Part shown: piece by piece, positions 7,639 through 13,511 of the stretch
Layout of the letters: each line of letters opens with the position of its first letter
How positions within the stretch are numbered: position 1 is the first letter of the stretch
DNA from: Scybalocola_A sp900557175
Lineage (GTDB): Bacteria > Bacillota > Clostridia > Lachnospirales > Lachnospiraceae
NCBI GenBank assembly: GCA_937890745.1
Contig: CALADH010000035.1
Span: 1 to 13,511, forward strand
Direction of reading: 5' to 3'
Length of the DNA: 13,511 bases
The notes under the pieces: model-generated
Databases searched by the model: none
The model's input: the letters and a program-made list of their open reading frames with translations, nothing else
Told to the model about the DNA's origin: nothing
Program-made: the position numbers and the translations under genes

Positions 7639-7704
7639 AATGGTGGTTCTCCTTTTTTATCTATTCTGACCTTTTTAACAGACGGCTATGCCGCTTTTTG
7701 CTGC

Positions 7705-8187
7705 TCATGTCCTATTAAACTTGTTCATCAGCTTCTCAGTCACACAGGCCGGCACAAATTTGCTGATGTCACCGTTATATGACGCAACCTCACGCACAAC
7801 GCTTGAGCTCACGTAAGAATACTCGACACTAGTCACTAAAAATAATGTGTCAATTTCCGGATAAACGGCTTTATTTGTCTGTGCAAGCTGTAATTCATAT
7901 TCAAAATCTGTAACGGCTCTTAAGCCTCTGACAATAATGCGGGCACCTGTCATTCTTGCGAAATCAATCAGCAGTCCGTCAAAACTGCATATCTCCACAT
8001 TATCAATGCCTTTTGTGACTTCTCTTAACATATTAACACGTTCTTCGACAGAAAACAACGGCGTTTTTGTACTATTCCTTAAAACGCCGATAATTAATTT
8101 ATCCACCATCGCCGAAGCTCTCTGAATGATGTCAATATGTCCGTATGTCACCGGGTCAAAGCTGCCCGGATAGATTGCTGTTCTCAT
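7705..8187 (-). CDS. coaD: Phosphopantetheine adenylyltransferase
   Basis: Catalyses the penultimate step of CoA synthesis: 4'-phosphopantetheine plus ATP gives dephospho-CoA and diphosphate. The 160 residues are typical of the bacterial enzyme. It carries the nucleotidyltransferase signature PGSFDPVTYGH (7-17, with the TxGH-type motif at its end), the substrate-contacting GLRAVTDFEYE (88-98), and the ATP-binding YSYVSSSVVRE (123-133). The ATG at 8187-8185 overlaps the rsmD stop TGA (8186-8184) as ATGA, so translation is coupled. A GGAGAA-like Shine-Dalgarno sequence (8197-8202) sits nine bases upstream, inside rsmD. The rsmD-coaD pairing is one of the most conserved in Firmicutes and other bacteria. 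Confidence 0.98.
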   Translation of the reverse strand: MRTAIYPGSFDPVTYGHIDIIQRASAMVDKLIIGVLRNSTKTPLFSVEERVNMLREVTKGIDNVEICSFDGLLIDFARMTGARIIVRGLRAVTDFEYELQLAQTNKAVYPEIDTLFLVTSVEYSYVSSSVVREVASYNGDISKFVPACVTEKLMNKFNRT

Positions 8188-8753
8188 GCCCTGTTATTCT
8201 CCATTTTTTGTAAAAATATATGTTTATTCGTCTTATAAAGCTTTTCACGGGTAATTTCATATCCCAAAGCGTTTACAAAACTAAAATCTGTTTTCAAATC
8301 TGCCTCAATAATTATCCTCGTACAATCATCCGCAAGCGGTGACTGTGCCAAAATTTCCAGCATCTGCTGTTCAAGCTGCTTATGATACGGAGGATCCATA
8401 AATATGATATCCATCGCCGTTTCGCGAAGTGCAAGTTGTCTTAAAGCCCCTGCCGCCTCTGCAAAAAGCAGCACGCCTCTGTCCTCCAAATGCGTCTTTT
8501 TTAAATTTTCCCGGATGCACTCCGCCGCTCTTTTATCATTCTCAACAAAAAATGCTTTTTTTGCGCCTCTGCTTAATGCTTCAATACCGATGCCGCCGCT
8601 CCCGGCAAATAAATCAAGAAACCGGCATCCGCAGATGTCATCCTGAAGTATATTAAAAAGTGTTTCTTTAATTCTATCTGTTGTCGGCCGTGTATCCACC
8701 CCCTCCGGCGTCCTCAATGGCAGCCGTCTGGCAGTACCTGCTATCACTCTCAT
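8184..8753 (-). CDS. rsmD: 16S rRNA (guanine966-N2)-methyltransferase RsmD
   Basis: Transfers a methyl group from S-adenosylmethionine to N2 of G966 in 16S rRNA on assembled 30S particles. Starting at the ATG at 8753 the protein is 189 residues and begins with the family-typical MRVIAGTARR. It continues with TRPTTDRIKETLFNIL near residues 21-36, the SAM-binding motif I DLFAGSGGIG (47-56) and the catalytic motif IV DPPY (120-123). An in-frame TTG at 8762 would add three residues, but the Shine-Dalgarno-like AGAAAGG (8764-8770) is one base from it and ten from the ATG. In many Clostridia recG or a related gene precedes rsmD; here the wall-protein gene does. It is the first gene of the rsmD-coaD-coiled-coil operon. 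Confidence 0.97.
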   Translation of the reverse strand: MRVIAGTARRLPLRTPEGVDTRPTTDRIKETLFNILQDDICGCRFLDLFAGSGGIGIEALSRGAKKAFFVENDKRAAECIRENLKKTHLEDRGVLLFAEAAGALRQLALRETAMDIIFMDPPYHKQLEQQMLEILAQSPLADDCTRIIIEADLKTDFSFVNALGYEITREKLYKTNKHIFLQKMENNRA

Positions 8754-8763
8754 ATATGCCAAG

Positions 8764-8770
8764 CCTTTCT
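8764..8770 (-). promoter_or_regulatory. Ribosome binding site that decides the rsmD start
   Basis: AGAAAGG on the minus strand, ten bases before the ATG at 8753 and one base before the alternative TTG at 8762. The spacing and the conserved MRVIAG beginning favour the ATG. Confidence 0.55.
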
Positions 8771-8818
8771 TTTATTCAATCATAAAATTGTAAGTTTATT
8801 GTTTAAAACTCTAGTATT

Positions 8819-8846
8819 ATTTTATTATACTCCATTTATTTGTCAA
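8819..8846 (-). promoter_or_regulatory. Predicted promoter of the rsmD operon
   Basis: A perfect -35 box TTGACA (minus strand, 8841-8846) is followed after 16 bases by TAAAAT (8819-8824). A perfect TATAAT (8824-8829) is also present but only 11 bases from the -35. The region 8763-8900 is very A+T-rich and otherwise holds only poly-A/poly-T tracts, including a weak AAAAAAG/CTTTTTT hairpin at 8867-8892. Confidence 0.6.
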
Positions 8847-8900
8847 CAAAAATCGTTATTTTTTTCAAAAAAGAATCATTTCAGGCTTTTTTACATCATT

Positions 8901-8937
8901 ATAAAAGTCTGCGGGCGGCAAGCGCGCCCACAGACTT
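8901..8937 (-). terminator. Strong terminator of the wall-protein gene
   Basis: A 13-base stem (8905-8917 with 8925-8937) with a 7-base loop; the only non-Watson-Crick pair is one G-U in the RNA. The minus strand then runs into TTTTAT. It lies about 20 bases after the adhesin stop codon and insulates the rsmD operon from the highly repetitive gene upstream. Confidence 0.88.
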
Positions 8938-8956
8938 CATATTTCACAGTACTTTT

Positions 8957-11900
8957 TTAATTTTTTCTTCGTCTGCGCTGTGCAAAATTCAGTGTAATCA
9001 CCATTGCCGCTGCGATTAAAACAGAAAAACTAAATGCAATCATTGCATCGTCTCCTGTTTTGGCTGTCTCGCCGCCACCGGATGGTTTATCAGGTACATC
9101 AGGTTTCTGCGGTTTATCCGGCACCTTTGGCGTATGACTGTTTGTCACTGTAAAACCTTTTTCAGCATCGCCGCTGATTACTGATGTATATCCGTCTACA
9201 GCTTCTTCCTTGATTGTATACACAATCTTTTTGCCTGATTTGTAAACATCCAAGTCTGTAAAGCTTCCTGTCCACTGGCCGGCTTCGCTTAATATCAGTG
9301 TCTGATTGGTCTTTTCTCCATCCGCATAAAGCGTCACTGTAATTTCTTTCGGACGGATACCATCCTGATTATTGCCGTCATCCCATGCCTTTGTCACAGA
9401 AATACTTGTCTTTTCCGGTGTATAACGGTTTGTGATAACAAAGTCGTCTTTGACACTTCCGCTAATCTCAGACTGATAGTCTTTCACTGCATCCTCAGTC
9501 ACTGTATAAACAATTTCCGCACCGTCTTTATACTTCGGCAAGTTTTTAAATGCCCACTTCCAGCCATCATCTTCGCTCACCTCAGCCGAAGCGACTTCCT
9601 CGCCGTCAGCGTGCAGGCGGACGGTTATCTTTTCAGGCCGTTTGCCGTCCTGATTTTCACTGTCTTCCCACACTTTAGAGCCTTTAACTTCAATGCGCTC
9701 TACATTGTTTACAAAATTCACCTCATGGTTTCCGCCGTCAATTGTACCTTCATTATTTTTTACCTCAGACGTGTAACCTTTGACTGGTGTTTCCTTTACA
9801 GTATAGCTTATGCCTGTCGGAAGTTTGCCCGCCGTCTTAGATTCACCGTGTTTCAGCGTAAAAACTGCCACACCGTCTTTAAATGTCATCTCACCATAAC
9901 TTCCGTTAATCGTCTTGTCGCTCAGTGTCACCGTAAACTCAAAATCTCTGCTCTTTTCACCATACGCATCAACAGTCTTTCTGACAATTAAACTTCCTTC
10001 TTCTTTGACATTTTCACGGGTATATGTCAGCTTCTCAGGTTTTTCACCTTCCTTAATTGTAAATTCCAGCCGCCTGTCAGCAATATTTGTCGGCAGAATA
10101 TAGCCATCCGGCGCCTTTGTTTCTTCAAGTCTGTATTCTCCCGGCGGAAGAATTAATAAAATTTTTCCGTCCTGATCTGTTGTATATGTTCCCTTGCCGT
10201 AGCTGAGCCAATATTCTTTTCCCTGAACATCAACGAATCTTTTTGTCAATGCAAACTGTGCGCCCGGAAGCTTCACTGTTTTATCATGCTTATCTTCCTT
10301 AACAATCGTCACTTCCCCGATGGCATCTTTTGTGTTATACACGCGAGGGAAGAAAACTTCAATCACCTCGCCATTATTATGGAAAGAACTTTCATTAATC
10401 TTAAAAGGCAGCTTTGTTTCATCCAAAGCATAACCATCCGGCGCCTTAACTTCACGGACAAAATAATCGCCCCATGCAAGATTTTCAAAAGTAAGCTCGC
10501 CATTACCGTCTGTTTCTTTTGCATCGCCGACCGGTTCTTCCTTTATACGGACTGCGTCAGGATGATCTGCATCATAATCTGGATCCTGAGGAAGTATCGG
10601 TTCCTTAATAACACGATAAAGCTGGAACTGTGCCCCCGAAAGAACCGCCTGTGTCTCCTCATCCATCTTTCGAAGTCTCATTGTTCCTGTCAGACGCACA
10701 TTTTCTACAACACACTCCGCATACAAAACACTCTTATTTCGTTCGTCATTTGTCAACTTTTCAGGTTCTGTCGGTATTTTGACTTCAATCGGATTCTCAA
10801 GCTTTTTATAGCCTTTTGGCGCTTCAGTTTCCGTAAGTGTGTAAGTTGCACCTCCTTCAAGCCCTCTGAGCCAGATTTCACCATTGAAATTCGTGACAAG
10901 ATCCGTATTTTCACTCGTTTCATCGACAATATAGCTTCCCTCTGACGTCAGTCTTACTTTGACAGGCGTGCCATTCTTATCCTTTAAAACAAACTTCGCA
11001 GCAGAAAGCAGCACTTCTTTATCATCACCGACATATTTTTTAATAACTTTCAGACCATAGTCATATTTTACATTTGATGCCAGCTTGACAAGCCCCGGTT
11101 CTGAATTCTCGTCCGGATTTTTCGGAAATGTATTTTCTGTCAGATAAAACATCACTGGCGTCTGATCCAGTTTATAGCCTGCCGGCGCTTTCACCTCAAC
11201 CAGATAATATTTTCCAAAGTTTAAACCGCCTAAAGGTTTGCCGTCTTTATCCTTCATATTTTCCAGCTTAAGAATACCGTCTTTATCTGTCGTTCCGACG
11301 CCAAGGCAAGTATCCTCGCTGCCGTTATTTTTGCCAATAATATCGACGGACTTTAATTCTTCAGGGTTCGGATTTGTTGTCCCTGCGGCACCCACTTTGA
11401 GAAACAGCTTATAAACAGCACCCTCAAGTCTCTTGCCGCCTTCTACGACTGCACCGTCATATATCCAGCCATCGCCATGCTTATCACTGCCAATAATATC
11501 AGGATGTTCTTCTGCAGCATCATATTTCACAAGCATTAATTGTGCTTTCTTCTGATAGTTGAAAACAATATTATCTTTAACGATATGTTCCTGCGAATTG
11601 GACATCGTATAAATCGAAACTTCCTTGTCTTTATCTTCGGCAGCCACATCAAAGTATCCGCTTCGCCAGTCTCTCACATATGTACTATCCGGCGCTTTCA
11701 CCTCTGCGATTGAATAATGTCCCAGCGGAATATCTGTCACCGCAATTTTGCCATCTGCATCTGTGTAAACTGTCGGAAGCTTTTTAAACTTATCCGGCAC
11801 ATTGCCAAGTATCTCCGTACCCGTCTTATCTTTTGTATTGAAATACTTTTCGTCTTTGGTTAAGTCAATCGGCTCCCATTTCGTCGTATCATCTCTGTTT

Positions 11901-13447
11901 GCCTGCCATTCTTCTTCCGTTCCGGTAAACCTGAATACTGTAAAGCCTGCGCCCGCAAGAAGTTCCTTATCATTGCCATCCTGCTTTGTCACAGTAAGCT
12001 TTGCCGTTACCGGTTCATTTGTAATCGCAGCGCCATTATTTAAAAGATAATGGTAAGTTTCATCAATACCATCTTGTGTGCCGTCTTTATTTTCCGGAAG
12101 CTTCTCCTCTAATGTAAATTCGTATGACGGCGGATTTTCAGGAAGCACATAGCCCGGTGCGGCTTTTTCTTCTTTCAAAATATACGAACCGGCATCAAGA
12201 CCATGGATGCAAAGCTCGCCCTTGCTGTTCGTTTTAAGCGCCGCATTGCCGCCGTCTTTCTGCCAGTAAACCTCATGGCCATTCAGCGACTTCTTCTCAA
12301 ATCCAGTCACTTTCGTGCCGTCGCCCTTATAAAGCGCAAATTCTGCACCCTCGACCGGATTTTGACTGTATGCATCAATTTTCTGCAGCTTCACGGAACG
12401 CGAAACATTACCTACCATTACAAAATTGACCTTGTTCATATCAACTGTAATTTTGATTGGCTTCGAGTCAAGATAGTAGCCTTTCGGTGCTTCTGTTTCA
12501 ACAATATAATGCGGATGCAGGGCTGAAAGTCTGTCTAAAATCAATTTTCCGCTGCCATCGACCTGTAATTCCTGAACTTCGCCCGGCTGGAAACCACCTT
12601 CCTGTACCCCTGTATGTGCATACATATATGCATTTCCGTTTGGACTTGAATCCTTATCTAAAAAGTGCGCCAAATGATCGTCATCTTTTACAAATGTGCC
12701 ATCATCTGCAGCGCAGTAAACTTTAAATTTTGCGCCTGTAAGTCCTGCCTTATTTTTTTCAACATTTTTAATATCAGATTCTGCATTGCCTGTATTATAA
12801 TGCTGATCTGCTTTTTGAAGGACAACAGAACCCAGACCGAAGTCACCGACAATACTCTGTGAAAACGTTACTTTAATATTATCTTCCGTATTATACTGGC
12901 TATCTTCAAATTTCACCGAAGCTGTATTTTTGTACATATTTGCCGACGGATTTCTTGTTGTTGTCCTGCACTTTACTGTAAAACCATAAATCCGTCCATC
13001 CTTGTAAAAGTCCTTTGCCTTTTCATACTGTTCGATTAATTTCTTCCAGCTGTCTATATACGAATTTCTGTTTTCCAAATATATTTTTTGATCTTTTTGT
13101 ATATTTTCATAAGACTTTAAGAAATCCTGATATTCCTTCCTATTCTCAAGCTTATGCTCATCTTTATCCACCGGAATATCTAAAAACGGTTTAAGCAAAT
13201 TCGTATCCGGCAGCGGAACAATCAAATTTCCGCCGTTATCCTCTAAAGGCTTAAGATAACCAACTTTATCATTTGTGCTCCATGCATTATAATTTGCCCG
13301 CCACGCTTCAAGATCTTTGAGCAATTGATCATGTTTATCCTTATTTGCCGGCAATTCGATTGCCTGCTTCAAAATCTCAACAACTCTCTGATGCCTGTCG
13401 TTCATCGCTTTAATCGGCGAATCCGTACCATTTCCAATAGCATTCAT
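8957..13447 (-). CDS. Giant LPXTG-like wall-anchored SpaA/Cna_B repeat protein, 5' end missing or broken
   Basis: 1496 residues from the first ATG. Layout: charged helical stretch (about 1-150); a beta-rich piece ending the first module (YGFTVKCRTTTRN at 154-166, NTASVKFED at 174-182) that recalls the fimbrial D2 domain; seven SpaA-type repeats (207-1147); a pilin-linkage-like domain (1151-1248); two Cna_B domains (1252-1340, 1346-1437); a Pro/Lys spacer (1440-1460); and a sorting signal with membrane segment and RRRRKN tail. Such proteins are adhesins or pilus subunits fixed to peptidoglycan by sortase. The Lys, Glu and Asn needed for intramolecular isopeptide bonds are visible in every repeat. 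There is no signal peptide and no Shine-Dalgarno sequence before this ATG, and the same frame continues 13 codons upstream with plausible protein (NFYDTTPFTNK) before a TAG. The true start is therefore almost certainly elsewhere. No sortase gene is in the window. The ligand is unknown. Confidence 0.9.
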   Translation of the reverse strand: MNAIGNGTDSPIKAMNDRHQRVVEILKQAIELPANKDKHDQLLKDLEAWRANYNAWSTNDKVGYLKPLEDNGGNLIVPLPDTNLLKPFLDIPVDKDEHKLENRKEYQDFLKSYENIQKDQKIYLENRNSYIDSWKKLIEQYEKAKDFYKDGRIYGFTVKCRTTTRNPSANMYKNTASVKFEDSQYNTEDNIKVTFSQSIVGDFGLGSVVLQKADQHYNTGNAESDIKNVEKNKAGLTGAKFKVYCAADDGTFVKDDDHLAHFLDKDSSPNGNAYMYAHTGVQEGGFQPGEVQELQVDGSGKLILDRLSALHPHYIVETEAPKGYYLDSKPIKITVDMNKVNFVMVGNVSRSVKLQKIDAYSQNPVEGAEFALYKGDGTKVTGFEKKSLNGHEVYWQKDGGNAALKTNSKGELCIHGLDAGSYILKEEKAAPGYVLPENPPSYEFTLEEKLPENKDGTQDGIDETYHYLLNNGAAITNEPVTAKLTVTKQDGNDKELLAGAGFTVFRFTGTEEEWQANRDDTTKWEPIDLTKDEKYFNTKDKTGTEILGNVPDKFKKLPTVYTDADGKIAVTDIPLGHYSIAEVKAPDSTYVRDWRSGYFDVAAEDKDKEVSIYTMSNSQEHIVKDNIVFNYQKKAQLMLVKYDAAEEHPDIIGSDKHGDGWIYDGAVVEGGKRLEGAVYKLFLKVGAAGTTNPNPEELKSVDIIGKNNGSEDTCLGVGTTDKDGILKLENMKDKDGKPLGGLNFGKYYLVEVKAPAGYKLDQTPVMFYLTENTFPKNPDENSEPGLVKLASNVKYDYGLKVIKKYVGDDKEVLLSAAKFVLKDKNGTPVKVRLTSEGSYIVDETSENTDLVTNFNGEIWLRGLEGGATYTLTETEAPKGYKKLENPIEVKIPTEPEKLTNDERNKSVLYAECVVENVRLTGTMRLRKMDEETQAVLSGAQFQLYRVIKEPILPQDPDYDADHPDAVRIKEEPVGDAKETDGNGELTFENLAWGDYFVREVKAPDGYALDETKLPFKINESSFHNNGEVIEVFFPRVYNTKDAIGEVTIVKEDKHDKTVKLPGAQFALTKRFVDVQGKEYWLSYGKGTYTTDQDGKILLILPPGEYRLEETKAPDGYILPTNIADRRLEFTIKEGEKPEKLTYTRENVKEEGSLIVRKTVDAYGEKSRDFEFTVTLSDKTINGSYGEMTFKDGVAVFTLKHGESKTAGKLPTGISYTVKETPVKGYTSEVKNNEGTIDGGNHEVNFVNNVERIEVKGSKVWEDSENQDGKRPEKITVRLHADGEEVASAEVSEDDGWKWAFKNLPKYKDGAEIVYTVTEDAVKDYQSEISGSVKDDFVITNRYTPEKTSISVTKAWDDGNNQDGIRPKEITVTLYADGEKTNQTLILSEAGQWTGSFTDLDVYKSGKKIVYTIKEEAVDGYTSVISGDAEKGFTVTNSHTPKVPDKPQKPDVPDKPSGGGETAKTGDDAMIAFSFSVLIAAAMVITLNFAQRRRRKN
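8960..9067 (-). other. Cell-wall sorting signal with non-canonical TAKTG motif
   Basis: This encodes residues 1461-1496: TAKTG followed by DD, a hydrophobic span of about 22 residues (AMIAFSFSVLIAAAMVITLN) and the positive tail RRRRKN. The order motif, membrane span, basic tail is that of sortase substrates. The motif departs from LPXTG at its first two positions, as seen in some Clostridia, suggesting a matching sortase class elsewhere in the genome. Confidence 0.8.
9137..9694 (-). repeat. Two tandem Cna_B domains of the wall protein
   Basis: These encode residues 1252-1340 and 1346-1437. Both show the same series: a Lys-x-Trp start (SKVWED, TKAWDD), NQDG(K/I)RP, an I-T-V-x-L-x-A-D-G-E strand, a Y-x-x-G-x-x-I-V-Y-T strand, and an end in a TN motif (VITNRY, TVTNSH). 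The isopeptide set is Lys1258/Glu1318/Asn1340 and Lys1353/Glu1413 or Glu1414/Asn1436. The two copies are clearly paralogous in protein but diverged in DNA. Confidence 0.85.
9704..9997 (-). repeat. Pilin isopeptide-linkage-like domain of the wall protein
   Basis: Residues 1151-1248, beginning GSLIVRKTVDAYGEKSRDFE and containing FTLKHGESKTAGKLPTGISY near 1196-1215 followed by TVKET and ending FVNN. This pattern resembles the streptococcal pilin isopeptide-linkage repeat rather than SpaA. Lys1157, Glu1219 and Asn1247 or Asn1248 are the candidate bond residues. Confidence 0.6.
10007..12829 (-). repeat. Seven tandem SpaA-type isopeptide repeats of the wall protein
   Basis: Repeat limits by residue: 207-346, 351-478, 482-631, 635-795, 797-917, 920-1038 and 1043-1147. 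Each begins with a K-x-D type strand (QKAD, QKID, TKQD, VKYD, IKKY, RKMD, VKED), has a G-A-x-F or A-x-F strand in six of seven, and ends with an E-x-(K/E)-A-P-x-G-Y type box (TEAPKGY, EEKAAPGY, VKAPDSTY, VKAPAGY, TEAPKGY, VKAPDGY, TKAPDGY). Repeat 2 has an inserted Ala and repeat 3 reads DSTY in place of x-GY. The copies vary from about 105 to 160 residues and are well diverged, so this is an old array, not a recent expansion. Confidence 0.85.
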
Positions 13448-13511
13448 CTTATTTGTAAATGGTGTTGTATCATAAAAGTTGACACCCTATTCTCAAGGAT
13501 TTTGATATATA
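13448..13511 (-). pseudogene. Disrupted 5' junction of the wall-protein gene
   Basis: Reading the minus strand into the adhesin, the adhesin frame is open from 13486 and encodes GVNFYDTTPFTNK before Met1, but is closed by TAG at 13487-13489 and by TGA slightly upstream. A second frame (from 13509) reads YIKILENRVSTF without a stop and reaches the adhesin frame if one base is added in the T4 run (13474-13477). No Shine-Dalgarno sequence or signal peptide is present. The stretch also holds an imperfect inverted repeat, TTGACA (13479-13484) and TCTCAA (13491-13496), around a 6-base core. A frameshift, a recombination joint or a sequencing error would all fit. Confidence 0.45.

Noticed and set aside
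7680..7697. Small hairpin CGGC-TAT-GCCG in the gap between coaD and the coiled-coil gene
   Set aside because: A four-pair stem with a three-base loop and no T-run on the minus strand; too weak to call a terminator, so the two genes are treated as one operon.
8867..8892. A second terminator made of AAAAAAG and CTTTTTT arms
   Set aside because: The stem is seven pairs of almost only A-T with a 12-base loop, and a much stronger GC-rich terminator lies just before it at 8901-8937; kept only as a note.
9611..9991. A 126-codon plus-strand open frame opposite the pilin-linkage-like domain and the first Cna_B domain
   Set aside because: Same reasons: antisense to a confident coding region, no start signals and no recognisable protein features.
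10286..10945. A 219-codon open frame on the plus strand inside the wall-protein gene
   Set aside because: It lies opposite a clearly coding, domain-bearing frame, has no ribosome binding site, and its product is rich in Cys, Phe, Ile and Arg with no recognisable domain. It is a shadow of the repetitive minus-strand gene.
10007..12829. CRISPR-like or short tandem DNA repeat in the wall-protein gene
   Set aside because: The periodicity is at protein level, with unequal units of about 105-160 residues and diverged DNA; there are no short identical repeats with spacers.
13479..13508. Plus-strand promoter-like TTGACA with TTGATA after 17 bases at the right edge
   Set aside because: The -10 box is poor, no plus-strand gene is visible next to it, and the -35 half is also part of the inverted repeat; probably chance in A+T-rich DNA.

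Overview
The window is low-G+C Firmicutes DNA, most likely from a gut Lachnospiraceae-type Clostridium relative. The grounds are a pyruvate,phosphate dikinase very like the Clostridium symbiosum enzyme, a single-chain bacterial-type glycyl-tRNA synthetase next to recO and era, an M16C protease beside era, and a sortase-anchored SpaA/Cna_B wall protein. The family assignment is inference from gene content, not a database result. Every gene I can support lies on the minus strand, so biological order runs from high to low coordinates. No tRNA, rRNA, CRISPR array, transposase or phage gene is visible.

Layout in transcription order. (1) 13511-8957: the 3' bulk of a very large repetitive cell-wall adhesin or pilin-like protein. 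It has a helical N-terminal part, seven SpaA-type isopeptide repeats, one further pilin-linkage-like domain, two Cna_B repeats and a degenerate sorting signal (TAKTG), and is closed by a strong terminator. Its first ATG has no signal peptide and no ribosome binding site. The reading frame continues a few codons upstream before hitting stops, so the gene appears headless: frameshifted or recombined. (2) 8850-6896: a promoter, then rsmD, coaD (ATGA overlap) and a coiled-coil protein with a very acidic tail, ending in a terminator. (3) 6882-2259: an M16C presequence-protease-like metallopeptidase, era (ATGA overlap) and recO (2-base gap), probably one transcript. (4) 2250-685: glyS (glyQS type) with its own likely promoter and a nested-palindrome terminator. 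(5) 599-1: a promoter, a leader with a hairpin, and the N-terminal third of the ATP-grasp domain region of ppdK, cut by the window edge.

Apart from the adhesin, this is conserved housekeeping DNA: ribosome maturation (RsmD, Era), CoA synthesis (CoaD), recombination repair (RecO), translation (GlyS) and central carbon metabolism (PpdK). The adhesin is the accessory part. It sits directly upstream of rsmD, and its 5' end, exactly at the window edge, is the place most worth a second look. I found no convincing wholly new system. The best leads are the broken or recombined adhesin 5' end and the acidic-tailed coiled-coil protein.
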